The notes under the pieces were generated by a model, which searched no databases, had not been told where the DNA came from, and saw nothing but the letters and a program-made list of their open reading frames with translations. DNA of 64,000 bases, taken from NCBI GenBank assembly GCA_019614645.1, contig JABWDB010000034.1, positions 3,622,090 through 3,686,089 on the forward strand, in the 5' to 3' direction. Origin of the DNA: Stratiolaelaps scimitus. Taxonomy: Eukaryota > Arthropoda > Arachnida > Mesostigmata > Laelapidae. Below, piece after piece: positions 24,401 to 38,860 of the stretch; position 1 is the stretch's first letter; each line of letters starts with the position of its first letter. The position numbers and the translations under genes are program-made.

Positions 24401-25250
24401 AAATAAGGATACTTTCTGCCGATCGTTCTCTCTGTCTTTTCTTTATTGAAATCCCTATTGCTATAGCATATGCAAATTTGAAAACAAAGGAAAGGAAAAA
24501 TTCTACGAAAGGCTACCTTCGAAACTGTCAAACGTTGCGTTGTCTCCAATACGGTTGCGTAATTTCAAGAGCACCGTGTACGCCATTACCTCATCGCTAC
24601 TCATATCCTTCACGATGCTGTTCACTAAAGGGCTTGTCAAAAATACATGCTCGCTATAATATCATATCCTGCCGTGCCGTTCCCAGCAAAAAAGCTACCT
24701 CGTTTGTCCTCTTCATCTTCAATATCCTCTCGTCTCCCTGTGTACGCGTTATCATTGTTACATTATTGGCAAATCTCAAGGGCTCTTCCCGAAGCATCGG
24801 AGATAGTAGGCGCCGTCAGGGGAACACCAAGGAGGAAGAAAGAAGCCAATCTTAGATCTTAACCATTCCTCTCATATAGCAGAGCGGTCCCATACCGTGG
24901 ACGAGTTTCTGGGGAGCCGCCATTACGGCTCCTCAGAAGGCAGCGACACTCGTGACGCGTTTGCCACGATAAAGGGGTAAGCGACATTGTCTGCGAACAT
25001 GTGCGCGGGCACGAGCGTCTTCACACGGGTTGTGACCGCGGTAGTGGAGAAGAAGTAATCTATTGTTGTTATTACGGGAAGACAAATGAAGATTGGTTCG
25101 CCCGGGCCGCGTCTCGTCGTCGTCCTCTTCTTCCGCTGCACATCCCTTTATTCACCACCGGCAGCAGGGGCCTACCACAGTGAACGACTCATTGCGCGGC
25201 TCGCTGGCTGCTGCCGCCGCCGTCGGCCAGACACAATGATAGTAATACAA

Positions 25251-25280
25251 TATAATAATAATAATAATAATAATAATAGT
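25251..25280. repeat. (TAA)n microsatellite
   Basis: About nine TAA units, then TAGTAATAAG. Confidence 0.9.
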
Positions 25281-28200
25281 AATAAGATCCCTAATAAGTA
25301 CAATTTATATTCGTTACCAATTCTAATTTGCACGCATCTCGGGGTGCACCACGGGTTGCCCGGGAACGAGAACGTCTGACACTGTTAGTTGGGTGGGCGG
25401 TGTTGAGTCGGTTGGGTGTTGAGCCGTATGAGAAGATTCTCATGGTGATTCAATTGAGCCGGCTGTCAGTCAATGTGATGGAGTTAAACAAGGAGACGCT
25501 TACCGCTAGTATTCAGCGAGACCATATCGGACGACTCCCCCTTTGGCAGTGCAGACGAAGCTAACTCTCTCTCTCTCTCTATTTCTCTCACCCATTTGGT
25601 GGAGTATGTACTTGGAGGAGAATTCGAGACAAAGTGAGTAAACGCGAAGTTCACCACCGCAGTAATGGTGAACCGCTAAGTTGTTTTAAGGTTAGTAAGT
25701 TGAAAATGTTAAAAAGATTAGTAAGTTACCAAAGGTTGTTTGGTGAAAAGCGGAGTATCGCCAAGACTTGAGCACGGCAAGCTCTTCATCAACGCTGATG
25801 TGCTAAATTTATACTCCTATGGTGGATTCAGGCTGTAGGCATAATTGTTCAGAGGTACGACATGATACAATTGATTATTTCCAGCAATACCACCATCAAT
25901 AATCTACCTTTGGCGGCATTCGCATGCTAGGGAGACTAGTTTGTGATTATCGGTGTTACTTCGAGCTTGTGCCATACTAGCCTGAACTATGCATTATTTA
26001 CCCTATCTAAAATTACAATCCCGAATGGGTTAATTAGTCTAGTGCCGCTTCCAAGACTATTGCGCTAAATATTTACATAATTAATAAGTGAGTAATTACT
26101 ACTCACTGGGGGACCTATTAATCTAGTCTGGCCTATAAATGAAGACGTTCGTTAACACAAAGAAAATTCTAGTGCGCGATCCTACAAATCGCGCCATACA
26201 CGCGCACAAATATACTTATGTGCTCTGTATTCTATGGTGTACCATTGTTGCAAAATAAACATGGTTGTAATAAAGAAGTCCCCGATGGAGACGTAATTCC
26301 AGCGCTTAGAAATCACCAGTTCTTTTCTCTGTGACAGGTAAACACAAATTATTTGCTCCGCGATATTTATGTTTATTTCTACTATTCTTAGTCAATTTGT
26401 ACAAAATGTATGTACATTCTGACAAAAGGCAATGGAATCGAGAAACGGGGTTAGTGTCTTTCGCGGCTTGAAAGTCAACATTAGCCCTTATATATTATAC
26501 AAACATCAATAAACAGCCAAAGTGCTGCCCGGCTGCCGTTGGCGTCGTTCTCAGCCCCTGTCCTTGCTTGTTCCGGCCCTGATAACCTGTCATTCACCCC
26601 TGCATTTTTCGTCCACACCGTTCTCTCTCTCTACGACGGACAGCGCTGCCCTTCCAGCCCTAGCTCAGACTCTAAGCTTTCGGCGGATCGAGCCCTTCCC
26701 AAAGCAGGGAGGCCATGCAAGCGACCCACGTCTCGTGTTCACCTGAGAAGGCATTGCGCTGCGCAACTGGCCCCGCAATGGTTGACCAGTGCGGCGTAGC
26801 TGACCACCATGCTAGCCTTCGGTTCATGTCATTTGGCTGCTGCCTTCTTGTCCTTTGGCGCTCCTCGCCCAGGCGTTTCCGTACGCCTTGCGTGTTCTGT
26901 GTTGCCTCGTAATGGGACGCAATAGCTTCAACAGCAGAAAACGGGGAGGGACTCTATTCTGCCCACGTCCACGTCTCGCCGGTTGACCACTGGCCTATAG
27001 ATGTCGAGCTTGCCGGTATGAGTGGCCTACGTGCACCCGATCTCACGTGTTGTTTTTTCTTCGCGTTGTGGCTCCGAGACCCATCTGACTCTATGAGTGA
27101 CGACTTGGCCACTGAGGTCAGGTTCCGAGGCTCCCTGCCCTCTGCTGCAAGCGACCTACGAAGACGGAACAAACATAGCTTTGCTCGTCAGACATGCCTT
27201 GCTTGTCAGACATGCTGTGCTTGACTTGACTTGAGATTGAACCGTTTCATGCGGGAGGTAAAGGCGAACAGGAGCACTGGATAACCTTGAATAACTGATG
27301 GCGTAGAGGGACTCTTGAGTTTACGTTCACTAGTCACAGTACACGAGAGAAGAAATCGTATCGACACACTTTGAAACAGCCATTCCCATATAATTCGGCC
27401 AAATCTGAATTTAACGGGTCTAAGGTTTGCACCAAGAAAATATGCTTCGAGAAAAACTTGCGTTAGTTCTCACCCTGTTTTTCGAGAACAGATGGCATCC
27501 AACGGTGTGTTTCTACAATAGTCGGAAATGACTCTGGCGGTTAATCTGTTAATCTTAATCAGGAAGCCTTCATGATGGTTCATTTGTATTACCACATAAT
27601 TGATGAAGGCTACTTTCCAGATCTAGCTTGTAATGTACTGTACGTAAACACATCGCCAAGCACAATGGCGAATCAGCTTATATATCACTATGGTAACAAT
27701 GCACAATATGCATTCTAAAATCTCAGCATTGTGGCACGACGTGTATAAAATAAATCCCATGTAAACGTACAAGTTTTAGTGTAGTTCCTACATAATGAAT
27801 GTGTTTAGTTATTTAGCTTTATCTTCCTCCTTGATATGATACACGTCCAGGTGTTACAATGGTCCAAGTCAAGATTGAACCTGACAGGTATCCTGTTCCT
27901 CACTAGGATTAATCTATACCTATACTGGGTCTGCGAGAGCGAATCTCAGTCGACTCATCTCGACTACCTCCTTCGTCTACGTCTTGAGCCACTTGTCTTT
28001 CTACGCCTTTCAACATTTCGATACAGCTCGCTTGGGGTCTATTGTTCATCCTTCTGCAAGATATTTCACAAAGGCTCCGTCCTAACGGACGGAGTCACTA
28101 TCAAAGAGAGGAGACACTTTCCAGTGGCGCACAGCGGGATCCTGAGAATTCCGCCATGTGCAGCGATCGCTCCGACAGCGGTGCAGGCAGGATCAGCACA

Positions 28201-31099
28201 ATGCTTAGCTAATACTGTTGTACCACTACTACCAGTAGCACTACAGCTGCTGGCCTGTGTTCGCAATACGTGTTGAGCCTATCGATCAAAGGCTCTGCTG
28301 CCAGGCTGACTTTCGCACGAGTCCGGTGTTCATGAATAACGCCAAGCGGTGAGCAGGGGAAAGAAGACGAGACGTATGTTACCCTTCACTTAAGAACTAC
28401 GATGTGTACATGTGGAGATCGCTGTCTGGAGCATTTACAGGAGCCCGATGCACGCTGCAACACATGCTTGATGGATTAAACCGATTCGCAGTTTCTCGGC
28501 TCGGAACGCTCGAATCAAACAGCATATAGCCAATTATAGACACTCTCCGATTGGCAGGATTAGAGTTATCGGCTTAGCCTGGGAAATTGTACTCTAGTCG
28601 CAACCGATACATAAGTTCGTCGAGACCTTTTGTTACAGATGCGAATTGTCGTCGAACTTCCTATTCTGTTTAAGCATTCGTCTAACGGAAGCACTCACAA
28701 GTCATTCCAGCTGTACAATACATCTGTAGTACATTAAAAAACAAAGTAGGCTACGCGTTGTCCAGCCTTCAAGACCGTAAAATGTTCGCTGAAGTAGATA
28801 CGTCGCGTGATCACGCCTCCCCATAGAAGATTCAATATACAACTTTAAAGGTCAGTGGGCTGGAATTGGCTCTGACAGGATTTGGGTGTCCGAGACCGTG
28901 TTTCGGTCATAGTTGGCGGCCGATTGAGGTGGACCCACCAGTGTGACATGGTATGTCAAACTCTTGAGTGCCCCTTGGGGGATTCCTTCTACTCGATGTT
29001 ATCCATTTTGACCAACCGATGTTGTTTTGGATATGTCCGCCTTTCAAACAAATAGCAGAATAGATCGACCCGAAGCATCAAGTTGGCACCAAGTATTTCA
29101 CACGCCTCCGACGATATTTGGTAGACGAGCAGTGCAGTGGATACACATCTATCCATTGTTCCATACGCTTTCCATTATACAATATATGCATGACTCGATG
29201 TATTGTATATATATATATGTCTGCACGTGAAGATATTATAATCGAACCGTTTACTATATCAGGATCACCACAGAAATTCGACTTCGCGCGATGAATGGCA
29301 AGTGTGAGCAAAGTCTCCCGCGGTCAAGCCGAAACAGCGATCCCACCTCTCCTAACCAGACGAGCAGTTCAACACTTCAGCTGTTTCACGCAGTGAAATC
29401 GTTTCGACGTCTCCAGTGTCTGGCACGCCTGTCTAAAGAACGCCGACGTTCCAGGAAATGATTTGAGGCAATTTGCCTTAATCTGAATAAACGATTATGA
29501 GAAGGTACTGATCGCCGCTTCGTCACTGGTTTATGAGATACTTTGCTAGAGCCGCTGTTTTGATGCCTTTCTCGTAGGGATCGGGTATAACTTGGATGGC
29601 AAATTAGGCAGTGCTTCTGAATTTATGGCGAATGACTCAATGAGAGATGAGATGGCAAAACTTAGAAAGCGGACAGAAAGCAATGCGCAAATTATGAAAT
29701 GAATGAATCAGGGTTATCCGATACATCTGACTACTAAATAACAATTGATCCATATTAGCATTAAATTCTATCTCGGTATTCGCACTCAGATCTTAGGCAA
29801 ACGAACAATTGATTGCAATCTACAACGATAACCGGTATGGTCAATTTTGTCGACTGGAGAAATTCAAGCATAATTGGGAATTACAAGTGAATTTCCAAAT
29901 TATCACCATCAGCATAATATAATTCCGATAATTCAATGAACGTCTTCGAAACCCAAAAACACTTAGTGTTACATAATCGCCTAAGATGAGCTCGATATTG
30001 CTATTGACATTAGGCAATGCCACAGTATTAATGGAATGCATTCATTTGAGTACGTTGCTCGTAAAAAATTAACTATCGAGTTATCCCACAGAGATCTAAA
30101 TGAATCGACGGTTTATCAAAGCGTATACTCACTTAAGGTAATCATTTACCTGGCCAAGAGACATGTACATTTATTTTGTTGCTGCCAGATCGACCTATCC
30201 CGCGATCACGTCTGTGATAACAACTTGTTAGAAGGGAAAGTTGTATACATACTCTCCTCCTCGCTCATCGGCTGCCGTCTACCTGAATGCGAACGAAAAC
30301 TATATTATTCCCTCCTCGGAAATCCGATATTTGGTCGAACTATCCCATTCAAAAATGTCTGCTGTCGTACATAAACTATTGTAGAGCGCGCTACTCAGAA
30401 AGTTCTTCGATGAAATATCAGTTTTATGTTATAATGATTGTAGGCTATGAGGACTCTAGCAAACGACCATGAAACAAACGTTGCGGTTACAAAGTTTTGC
30501 ATAATAACTTCGTATGCAGAATCGCTACCACGATGAGCTACCCTGTTAAAAAGACAAAATTCGCCCTTGAGCGCTCTAAGGTTTCATCATTATTGGGGCC
30601 TCCAATTTCCCGACCTCACTAACTCCAAAGTTAAAAGTTGCTCGAATAGCAGCCGACCTAGATATAAGGCTCGGGTTTAATAAGTGACCGGCAATGTTGC
30701 TTCAGCAAGCAAATTCAGAGATAGTTTATTACTCTAGCGAGTATCATTTAGTTACGATCGATAATTACAAAAAAGTGCTTGTATGTAGCGAACGCTGCAT
30801 GAGTACATAATGGCCATATGGTTTCGTGATTTTTATCCTCCTTTTTCTAATTAATGGCGGGTGGGGGCAACACGTGTGCTTTACCACAGTCCTCCCAGAG
30901 TACTCGCGCATGGCATTGAAGTTATATCCATTACGATATACTAATTAATTGACGTCTCCGCCGAGCTCCTACGGCCTCAGACAGTCCTCCACCACAAGCT
31001 GGTTCTTGCTTCACAAACAAGTCTATTCGAGCCTGTCAGGGTCTACGGTTTTACTTAATGGAGACATTGTCTCGGAGACGTCGTGGCATCACCGTCCTC

Positions 31100-31760
31100 T
31101 TGGTGCTTCTGTAGGGCCGACAACGAATCTGACGCGTGAATTAGGTCACTTCCCGCAGCACACAAAACTTATAAATGCAAATCGTACAAGCGCTGACGAG
31201 AAAATAACGCAGGACGAGGAAGACTGCTGACTAACTACGGCAAGGGAGCACCTCGACTTTTTTTCTCGCCCGAAATGCGACGCAATTGAAAGAAGAGGAA
31301 TCCTACATGAAGAAGCGACACCGGGTCGACTGGCGGCAACCGACGGCAACGCACCGCAGCGCCGGGCGCTACTGAGGGTGCGGTGGTGCCCAAATGAGCA
31401 TCGCGTCTTGTGTAGGAAACTTGCCAGTCGCCATAGAATCTGTGCGCGTGGCGTGAAACTCCGCCAAGACGCTGGCAAGCCAGCTAACTCCCTAGGGGCA
31501 CAATTGCCTCCCCGTTGCTCTGCGCTACCATACCCGTTTTGAAAGGAACTGACACATAATCGCAATGACTTGCTGACTGCCTCCCTTCATGCTTTTCTAC
31601 TGCATAGCTCCTTGGGTGTAGGGGCGAGGTGGGGGTCTAGGGACGTGTTGTCAGCCGCGTCAAGCAGAATCACCGCGGGCCTAGTTATTCCTTTCTTTCC
31701 GCTGGTGAACACCCACCATTTGGGCGTTACGGCATTGTGGGCGTCTAGACGAGGCTGGCA
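31100..31760. other. GC-rich block without recognised gene
   Basis: A minus-strand frame of 139 codons (31146-31565) and plus-strand frames overlap here. No domain seen. (GGAC)n follows at 31946-31960. Confidence 0.25.
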
Positions 31761-32207
31761 TGGCGTGTGTAGGGTTGTTGCGGAAGACCTTGAGTCATGT
31801 AGACGGACGTGTTGCAAATTTTTTTTTTTGCAAACGCAGCCAGGAAGCGTCATTTTCGAAGCTAATCACCCCTCATTTCCGTGCTCGCAAACTTGCTCTT
31901 GTTTCGACCGACGATTTTGACGTTATTGCACCGCCCAGACGGACGGACGGACAAGTGAACTGTGCGGGCATGAGACAGACTTTTGTCATGGATTTTTTTC
32001 GAAGTCCGATACGGGATGCGGTAGCTGACGATTACGAGGATGTTCTTTTTATTATAATAAGCTTTTTGTCCTCCGCATATATTCGCACCCGGCGTCAAGA
32101 ACGCCGGCAACGTTCATGAGTTCGGTAATATCTGCAATAATGAAAAAGTGCATAGAGTCCTCATTACCCTCAGGAAAAGACTTTTGGCATGATCAAAATA
32201 GTATTCC

Positions 32208-32238
<31 letters not shown>
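32208..32238. repeat. (TA)n microsatellite
   Basis: About twelve TA units, then TAATATATAG. Confidence 0.9.
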
Positions 32239-32239
<1 letters not shown>

Positions 32240-33371
32240 GGACAAACACGATGCAAGCATTGACGACACCGTTGTGGACTAAACCGATGAAAACGTACTG
32301 AGTAGGCTAAAGGGCGCTGAAGTGTAGCTCGAGGCGCCGAAGGATCAATTGACCAGAGCGGGGAGCGCATGCAGACGAACAAAGATATCGACGACCCAAG
32401 TGAAGGTCAGAGCTCCTCCCTAGACCATCACTGGTTCGAGGCACCAGTCTCGCCGAGCGCGTGGGCAAGACCACGAATCAGGGCCGTGGAGATGCAACAT
32501 AGACTGAATGCGAGTCGTGAGATAGACAGCATGACAAGTCACGAGCAGAATGAGGACACACCGCCCAGTAGCATGGTTGAATTTATCGGCGGCCTTCTAC
32601 CATCGAGGGAACGGAAGTCGCCAGCGACGATTATACCTGCGTCGTCGTTGCGCGTACGTAATAGCAAGCGTGCGTGTACTTTCGTTCCATTGAAGGCAGT
32701 TTGTATCCTTATGCCCTATTGATTGGCGCAGCATTATATCCACGTATTCAGGAGCACATACGCTCAACTTGAATCTTTAGCACGTCTCTTCGCTTCGTAA
32801 CCATACCGCGGGTGCTGCAATACAGTGCGAATTACGCAACGCGACCAACGATGAAGCCGCTAGACTGAGGTTATTCAGGGTTAGCTGCTATGCCGTTACC
32901 AGTTGCTTTCATTGTATTGCATCGCTATGTTTCTTTTTTAGATTTTTTTTTGAAGAATATTCGGTAGTAGAACAGTATTATAGTGTTACGGCTATCACCA
33001 ACATCAAAATGAGATATGCAGGTAGCTTATAATGAGACCCAAATCCCGCTAGAGATAGTTGAAATTCAGAAATGCAGACGTTCTTTTGAGGAAAAATCGA
33101 CGCTGTTTTCTATCGAGCGAACGGGACTATATATCGAACGTATTCCAATGCAGGATCACGAACGTGGAAAGCACGAATCGAACATGAAACAGCTCTGGAT
33201 GAAAAATACTCCAGCTAGGTGTATACGTCGGTACACATGAGTATCAATGATTCAATTATCATAATCATTCCATCTGAATTAAATGACCATAAGTTGAACC
33301 TGTATTTACCATTCTTCCATAAACCATCTTAATTATCGACCTACTAGTTAAGGTCGCCTAATGAAACACCT

Positions 33372-33392
33372 ATCTCTCTCTCTCTCTCTCTC
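33372..33392. repeat. (CT)n microsatellite
   Basis: About ten TC units just upstream of a GC-rich block. Confidence 0.85.
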
Positions 33393-34060
33393 GATTGAAA
33401 CGTTGCTCCGTTTGCTAACGTTCCGCAAAATGTGATCCGTGGTTAGTTAGCTGCTATTTATCTGCTTCGAACATCGCTTGATTTCTCTTCCTTTAGTGTT
33501 TTGAGGAAGAAGACTAGCCCCAGTGCACATTACCCCCCAACCCCCGGCAACATATCCCCACATTCCTTTACCATACGTCGTCTCTTGCTGCCATACTGCC
33601 AATCTTGGTGCATTGCCCCGCGCGGACGCCGCGCATCTGTTGCGTCAGCAGCCAGTCAAGGCGGATCGTCTGGGCTGCTTTCGGTCTTCGTATGCCCCCT
33701 CCCCGCCGTCAAGTCTGTAGGTTGCAGCGCGAATTGAACGACAAGCGGGGGAGCCTGCCTCCCGGGGTGTCGAGGGGCTGGGGTACGTCTGTCAGTCAGA
33801 CGACGAGGACTGTTCAGGAGTCCTATGCCGCATGGGCTAACTTGGTAGTTAAACGAGTGGCGCACGGGTTGTCGCTGGCTAGCCAACAAGGCAAGCAGGA
33901 AAAGCGGGCGAGGAAACGCAAACGCTGCTGCTACGCAGGGCATTGGCAAACAAGCCATACCTCTCTCTCTCGCTCTCTCCTGGTGAATGTTCGGAGACGC
34001 ACCTGTCAGTTCTCTGACAAGGCGGCCATGTTGAGGAGAAGGGACGCGAACGACAGAATA

Positions 34061-34090
34061 AGAGAGAGTAGGAGAGAGAGAGAGAGAGTA
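34061..34090. repeat. (GA)n microsatellite, interrupted
   Basis: AGAGAGAGTAGGAGAGAGAG followed by more GA units, inside a GC-rich block. Confidence 0.85.
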
Positions 34091-35217
34091 GGACGAGAAA
34101 CGAACGATACAAGTAAGGACACTCATAGAGCCATTCTTATTTTGCTGAATGACGAGTATCTGCATCCTCCTCAGCAGGTAAAGGATGCAGCGAGCGCACC
34201 AGTAGGGTAATAGTACGCTGTTGCTGCGCGATAGGGGTCTCCATCCGGCTGCTGTGATAAAAGTAGCCTGCCGGCACCTTTGTAGGCTCTGGGCAAACAG
34301 ATACATTGCCACTCTTGACCACAGCAGCCAAGGGGATCCCGGTGCGTGTGTTCGCGGGATAAGGTAACTAAACGGGAGGGAAGTGATAGACGTCAACGTT
34401 GAATTAAAAACGTTTACTTATTCCACTAATTAAGTCATGTATTTCTCTAATATGGCACAAATTAATTCGAGCAAAACGTCAAATGTATGATTTTCACTTG
34501 TTCCCATGATGACGACCGGTAAAGGTTGAATGGTTAACATTTTACAGCTATATGGATGTGCGTACTTAACAAGCGATCATCCGTTGATCGTTCGTTTTCT
34601 TGGAGAGCACGGAGACAATTTTTCCCATCTCCTATCTTCTATTCAGCCTTAAAGTTAGCATTTTACACGTATAGGCGCTTCTAGGGTCTCCGGAGAGACG
34701 AGGCAAACACATACCCCGCACGCTCCTTGCCCACAGACCAGTAATGGGTTTTCTTTATTAGGAAGCTTTTGTGTTACTAGAATTTGTTGAGACGATCGCG
34801 CACGACCACCCGAGTCAACCAACCTTCTCCAGCGAACATTGTGTCCTGTCGAATCGGCTAAAACACCGTACACTGCAGTGCGCTGGCTGCTGCTGGCTAT
34901 AGCCAATACTATACACCTGCAAGGTCTGCACCCGAGCCAGCGTCCAGGCAGGGTCCAGCCGGCTGGCAGACAACGCCGTCTAAAAATGCAGATCTTCAAC
35001 ACAGCAATGTGCAGTTTTATACAAGGTCACCACCCACCAATGGACGGGTGCTGTTCACCGTTTGCCCTTCACTCTTGTACTACTCGCCATGTTTTTACTT
35101 AAGATCGACCAAGCGTATGATATCCCCGAGCAGCGAAAGCAGAGCAGAGATTGTCTCTCTCGGGGAGAAGCGTGTTCGTGTCTGCATGTGTGCATGGCCA
35201 AGTGTGTCTGGGGTATT

Positions 35218-35238
35218 ATGCAGCCCCGGGGGCTGCAT
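35218..35238. repeat. Near-perfect 21-bp palindrome
   Basis: ATGCAGCCCC, G, GGGGCTGCAT is symmetrical over ten bases each side of one central base. It lies in a GC-rich block. It may be a protein-binding site, but nothing shows this. Confidence 0.7.
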
Positions 35239-35724
35239 CGGATACGTTGGGCTACGAGAGACCGCTTGTTCAAGAATCCACTAGTCCACGTGTACCACCA
35301 GTTCGAGTACTGCCTGTACAGCGAGAGAAAAAACAACACTAACGTTTAGAGCGTAGAGAAAAGGCTGGGTGTACTCGCTCCGGTTATAGTTGAACTAGGA
35401 CATGTTATGGAAATCTTTTACCTTTTGGTGCAGTTCTGATGGACAAAATCTGTCCTAAATGCTATCCCCGATAATCTGTTGTAATCGAGGACACATGGTG
35501 GTATGATGCGAATACCACTTTCGCAATGAAATAAGATAAGTACTGCTTTACTGAGAATGTAAAAAGGTCTTTCAAATAAATACAAAAATATGTATATAAT
35601 ATACACATATTTTTAAGAAGGTTTTATATATATACAGCTTATATACATAAGCGCAAGAAGAACATGGAAAAACAAACAACAACAAGCAGCAAACGAACGC
35701 GCACAATTTGTCCAAATTGCAAGA

Positions 35725-35796
35725 AGACATATAAGAGAGCTTAAGCATTGTAAAATTGCAGCTCCTTTAATAAACCAATAAACCCTTTACCTTTAC
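35725..35796 (+). mobile_element. SINE A copy 5, 3' half
   Basis: Starting at GACATATAAGAGAGCTTAAG, the copy continues ATTGTAAAATTGCAGCTCCT, TTAATAAACCAATAAACC and ends in CTTTACCTTTAC. It matches copy 2 almost base for base but lacks the tRNA-like head, as expected of a 5'-truncated insertion. Confidence 0.82.
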
Positions 35797-38750
35797 ATAT
35801 AGCAGCCTTCTCTTCGCGATCGATTGACAACGGTACGATTTTTCGGGGTCCTAAATGCTAGTTCGAATTATGATGACTTAGGCCATAAGTCGGCAACGAG
35901 AGACAAGAGCTTTTATATATTCTCACCATTCATTCGCGAACACCTTATTGTCATTTTTATATTCATAAAGTACAATACTACACAGATAATCTACGTTCCA
36001 AGGCGATTCCATCGAACCAGTGTACGCCATAGATACGAAAATAGCGTGTGAAAAAAATTCGAATTTCACTGATCCAGTCAACTATCGAATTTTCTCCTTG
36101 ATCAGTGCCGCGTATTATTAGCATTTGAATGCTAACAATAAGTAGGCCTCACCTCTAGCTTCATTCTAGCTCAGATTTCTAGATAATGACAACCGCGTGC
36201 AATGACTAACTAGAATAATATGCTTGATATGCGACATTCAACCTCTTCGGGATAGTTATTTTAATGCAAATATAATTAGTGCAGCAGTTCCCAACAGCTT
36301 AATGTAAAATTATTATCAAAAAATAGGAAGCGTTACAAGGCTTCATACTTGAGTTTGCATAGCATTTGTATTATTATAAAAAGATATTCCTATGGATGAT
36401 ATGTATGAAGTATAATATATACCAGACGACACAGTGTTTTTTAGGTACATGGGTATGAATGTTGTTTAGGTTATTAAGCAAAAACCTTGAGATATTTCCC
36501 GCTTTTCCTACCCTATCAAATGCTGAAATTTATATTTCTGCGGCGACCATCGTAACCCGCAGTGTAAGCGCTTGCAGAAAACTATATATTATATGGTTTC
36601 GCTCAACAATGAGATGCTGATATCCAATTTTCGTATATATCACACGAGTACGATAATTATATCTAGTGGGTAAAAACTTCCGAAGCCGGTCTATTCTTCC
36701 ATCTCTTGGGTCTGCCATACTCATATAGGCTACCCGGTAGAGGGCATACTAGTTACACCTCCTTACAAGGCAGATATCCTATGAACGGGTGAAAATCCTA
36801 ACGGAAAGGGAGCACTCTACGGATCCTCGTAACACTAGCGCCCTCTGGCTGCTCTAACGACAAATTCATCTCGAGTGAGCCACGTGCATGCGCCGCCTTG
36901 ACATACTCTCCACGCTCAAGTGGCAGTATTCGATAGAGTGATGGGTTTAGTGGTTATTTTGTGGCGATTGTATCGCCAGACACTGGTTGGGTAATTCAAA
37001 ACTTAATTTTGATTTTTTTGTGACAATAATTTCACGGTCAAAAATCGAATGGGAGATGACAGGATCTGTTCCACAAGGCACTTCTGTCTTCGTTGAGATT
37101 AGATCTCTTTTTCTGCTTAGGATATCACTTTGGCGAGAGAGAAATCGATCGTATGTGAACGAATCAAAGTGGCATCTCTTTCACGTATCGAGGATGAATT
37201 TTACGACGTTGTGAATGACCTCACAAATACACACATTTTTTGGGCCTCGACACCGCCTCTGGGTGTTTGTTTCTGGACTTTATCGGGAGCCATCTTGACT
37301 TCTTTTTTAAACCTCTCGTACTTGGCAAGAATCGACAAAAATACAGAGATGATAAGGAAATCCGAAGACTCTACGCACACCGGAGAGGATCTACCCAGAG
37401 GGGTCTACTCCAACTCGAGGTTCTCGGCCGTGTTTCGTCCGCCATGAAGAACTAAGTCATAGAGGAGGAAAAATCAACTCCTTTTTGAGCAGAGTGGGAG
37501 CGTTTCAGAAATTTTTTTGCAACTCCTTCTCCCCCTGCAGCAGCTCCCTAGTTAAGGGGTGGCCGATGCCCTACTGTACTTACAGCAGTGCGGGGTTCAA
37601 ACGCGAGAAATCTCACAACGGGCGGACCAGGAAAATATCGACTAGCATCGAGCATCTGGCCGCAAACGACGACCAAGAGACTTATTTTATCATTTGTTTG
37701 TCGACTTGGAATCAAAAATGCATATTAAATGCCTCAGAGACACCGCGAATGGTCACACACAGAGCATCTGCAGTCTTTTGTAGTGCACCTTTTTATCTAG
37801 GAATCGCAAAATATAGCATTTTTATTCTTGTCTGTGTGGTGATGTCCATCGACTGTGGCCAAACTATCAACAAGTCGTTCTGACGGGGCCATAGTTAAAG
37901 AGGGTCGCCGTCGATACGGGAGGGATCGTCAGTTTCGCTAAACGACTCGCCTAGTTGTATGTGGTGCATCATAACAGGAGCCAACTGATCGATGAGTCGG
38001 AGGATTTCTACCTAGTCTAGGCTAACACTTTCATCCGAATGCTGAACCTCAACTGCCGAAATGTGTCCAACAGGATCAACACAAAATGACAGCGACCAAG
38101 ACGAAAATTATCACCCAGATTATTATGGCAAATGGCGCAGAAGGTACGAACAAATAGTTGCGTAAAGATAGAAACACTCGATGGTGGTTTTCACTTGAAA
38201 CAAATGCGGACTGAAAAAGGGAAATGGATACATAGTAAATGTATATATCTACTTTTTAGTAATATTTCCTTGTGATGTTGTGGTGAGATTAGGAGTGCGA
38301 GGCTCCCACTAATCGAATGCTACGTATTAGCATGCCATGATCAGACATTGGTGACTGAGGACTGTTATGGCCATTAAAGGGGTAAAGCCAATTGTGGGAG
38401 AGAATCTCAGGCGAGGCGTAATCACATGCAAAAGGTTGAATATCAAAGAGTATAGACTGCCAGGCATAGCACAACAACACGTGTGGTGGCGACAGCGAAC
38501 TTCGAGAAGAGACGTATGATCTCTTACGCATACAAAACAACAACACCTGCGTGGAAAATGGATTAAGGCCAATAGTGACGGCATACAGCTTGAAATCGGT
38601 GGCAGGTATTTAAGCAGGCTAATATATGCGGTGATCCCCTCGTTAGACGAACTGGGGCACCCTCCAAGTGGGTACAGATCCGGGTGAAGTGAACTTAAGG
38701 GAGATTAGACTGAAATGTGGGTCGAAAGACCTTATCTTATATACGACATA
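35797..38750. other. Intergenic or intronic, no gene confirmed
   Basis: AT-rich. Overlapping frames at 36987-37455 include FLDFIGSHLDFFFKPLVLGK and EIRRLYAHRRGSTQRGLLQL, which look protein-like but fit no family I know. They end at a stop at about 37453. Confidence 0.35.
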
Positions 38751-38860
38751 CAGTGGTGGGCAAAGACTTAAGACGCACCTATATTTCAACAAATCGCTAC
38801 AAGGGATACACATTTATGCTGCATTTATTCTGTATCAGGTTAATGTACGTGTCAAATAAC

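Larger units (their letters stand above)
22766..31099. other. Intergenic or intronic, no gene seen
   Basis: Contains (GC)n at about 23255-23266, the AT and TAA tracts listed separately and (CT)n at 25565-25580. The longest frame (27836-28276, 146 codons) has no recognised domain. Confidence 0.45.
31761..33499. other. Intergenic or intronic, no gene confirmed
   Basis: A 117-codon plus frame at 32369-32722 has balanced, hydrophilic composition (EMQHRLNASREIDSMTSHEQ) and might be an exon, but no family or clear splice sites were recognised. Confidence 0.35.
33500..35345. other. GC-rich block without recognised gene
   Basis: The interval has long open frames on both strands (up to about 246 codons at 33656-34396, minus). 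They overlap each other, are full of low-complexity serine, arginine and proline, and show no domain. That is what GC-rich DNA gives by chance. A promoter or untranslated exon is possible. A short AT-rich gap (34400-34650) divides it. Confidence 0.3.

Noticed and set aside
24268..24549. Frame rich in Tyr and Ile
   Set aside because: Translation of the AT microsatellite.
33605..34396. Long overlapping frames on both strands (201 and 246 codons)
   Set aside because: GC-rich low-complexity sequence with no domain; both strands are open to a similar degree, which argues for chance.
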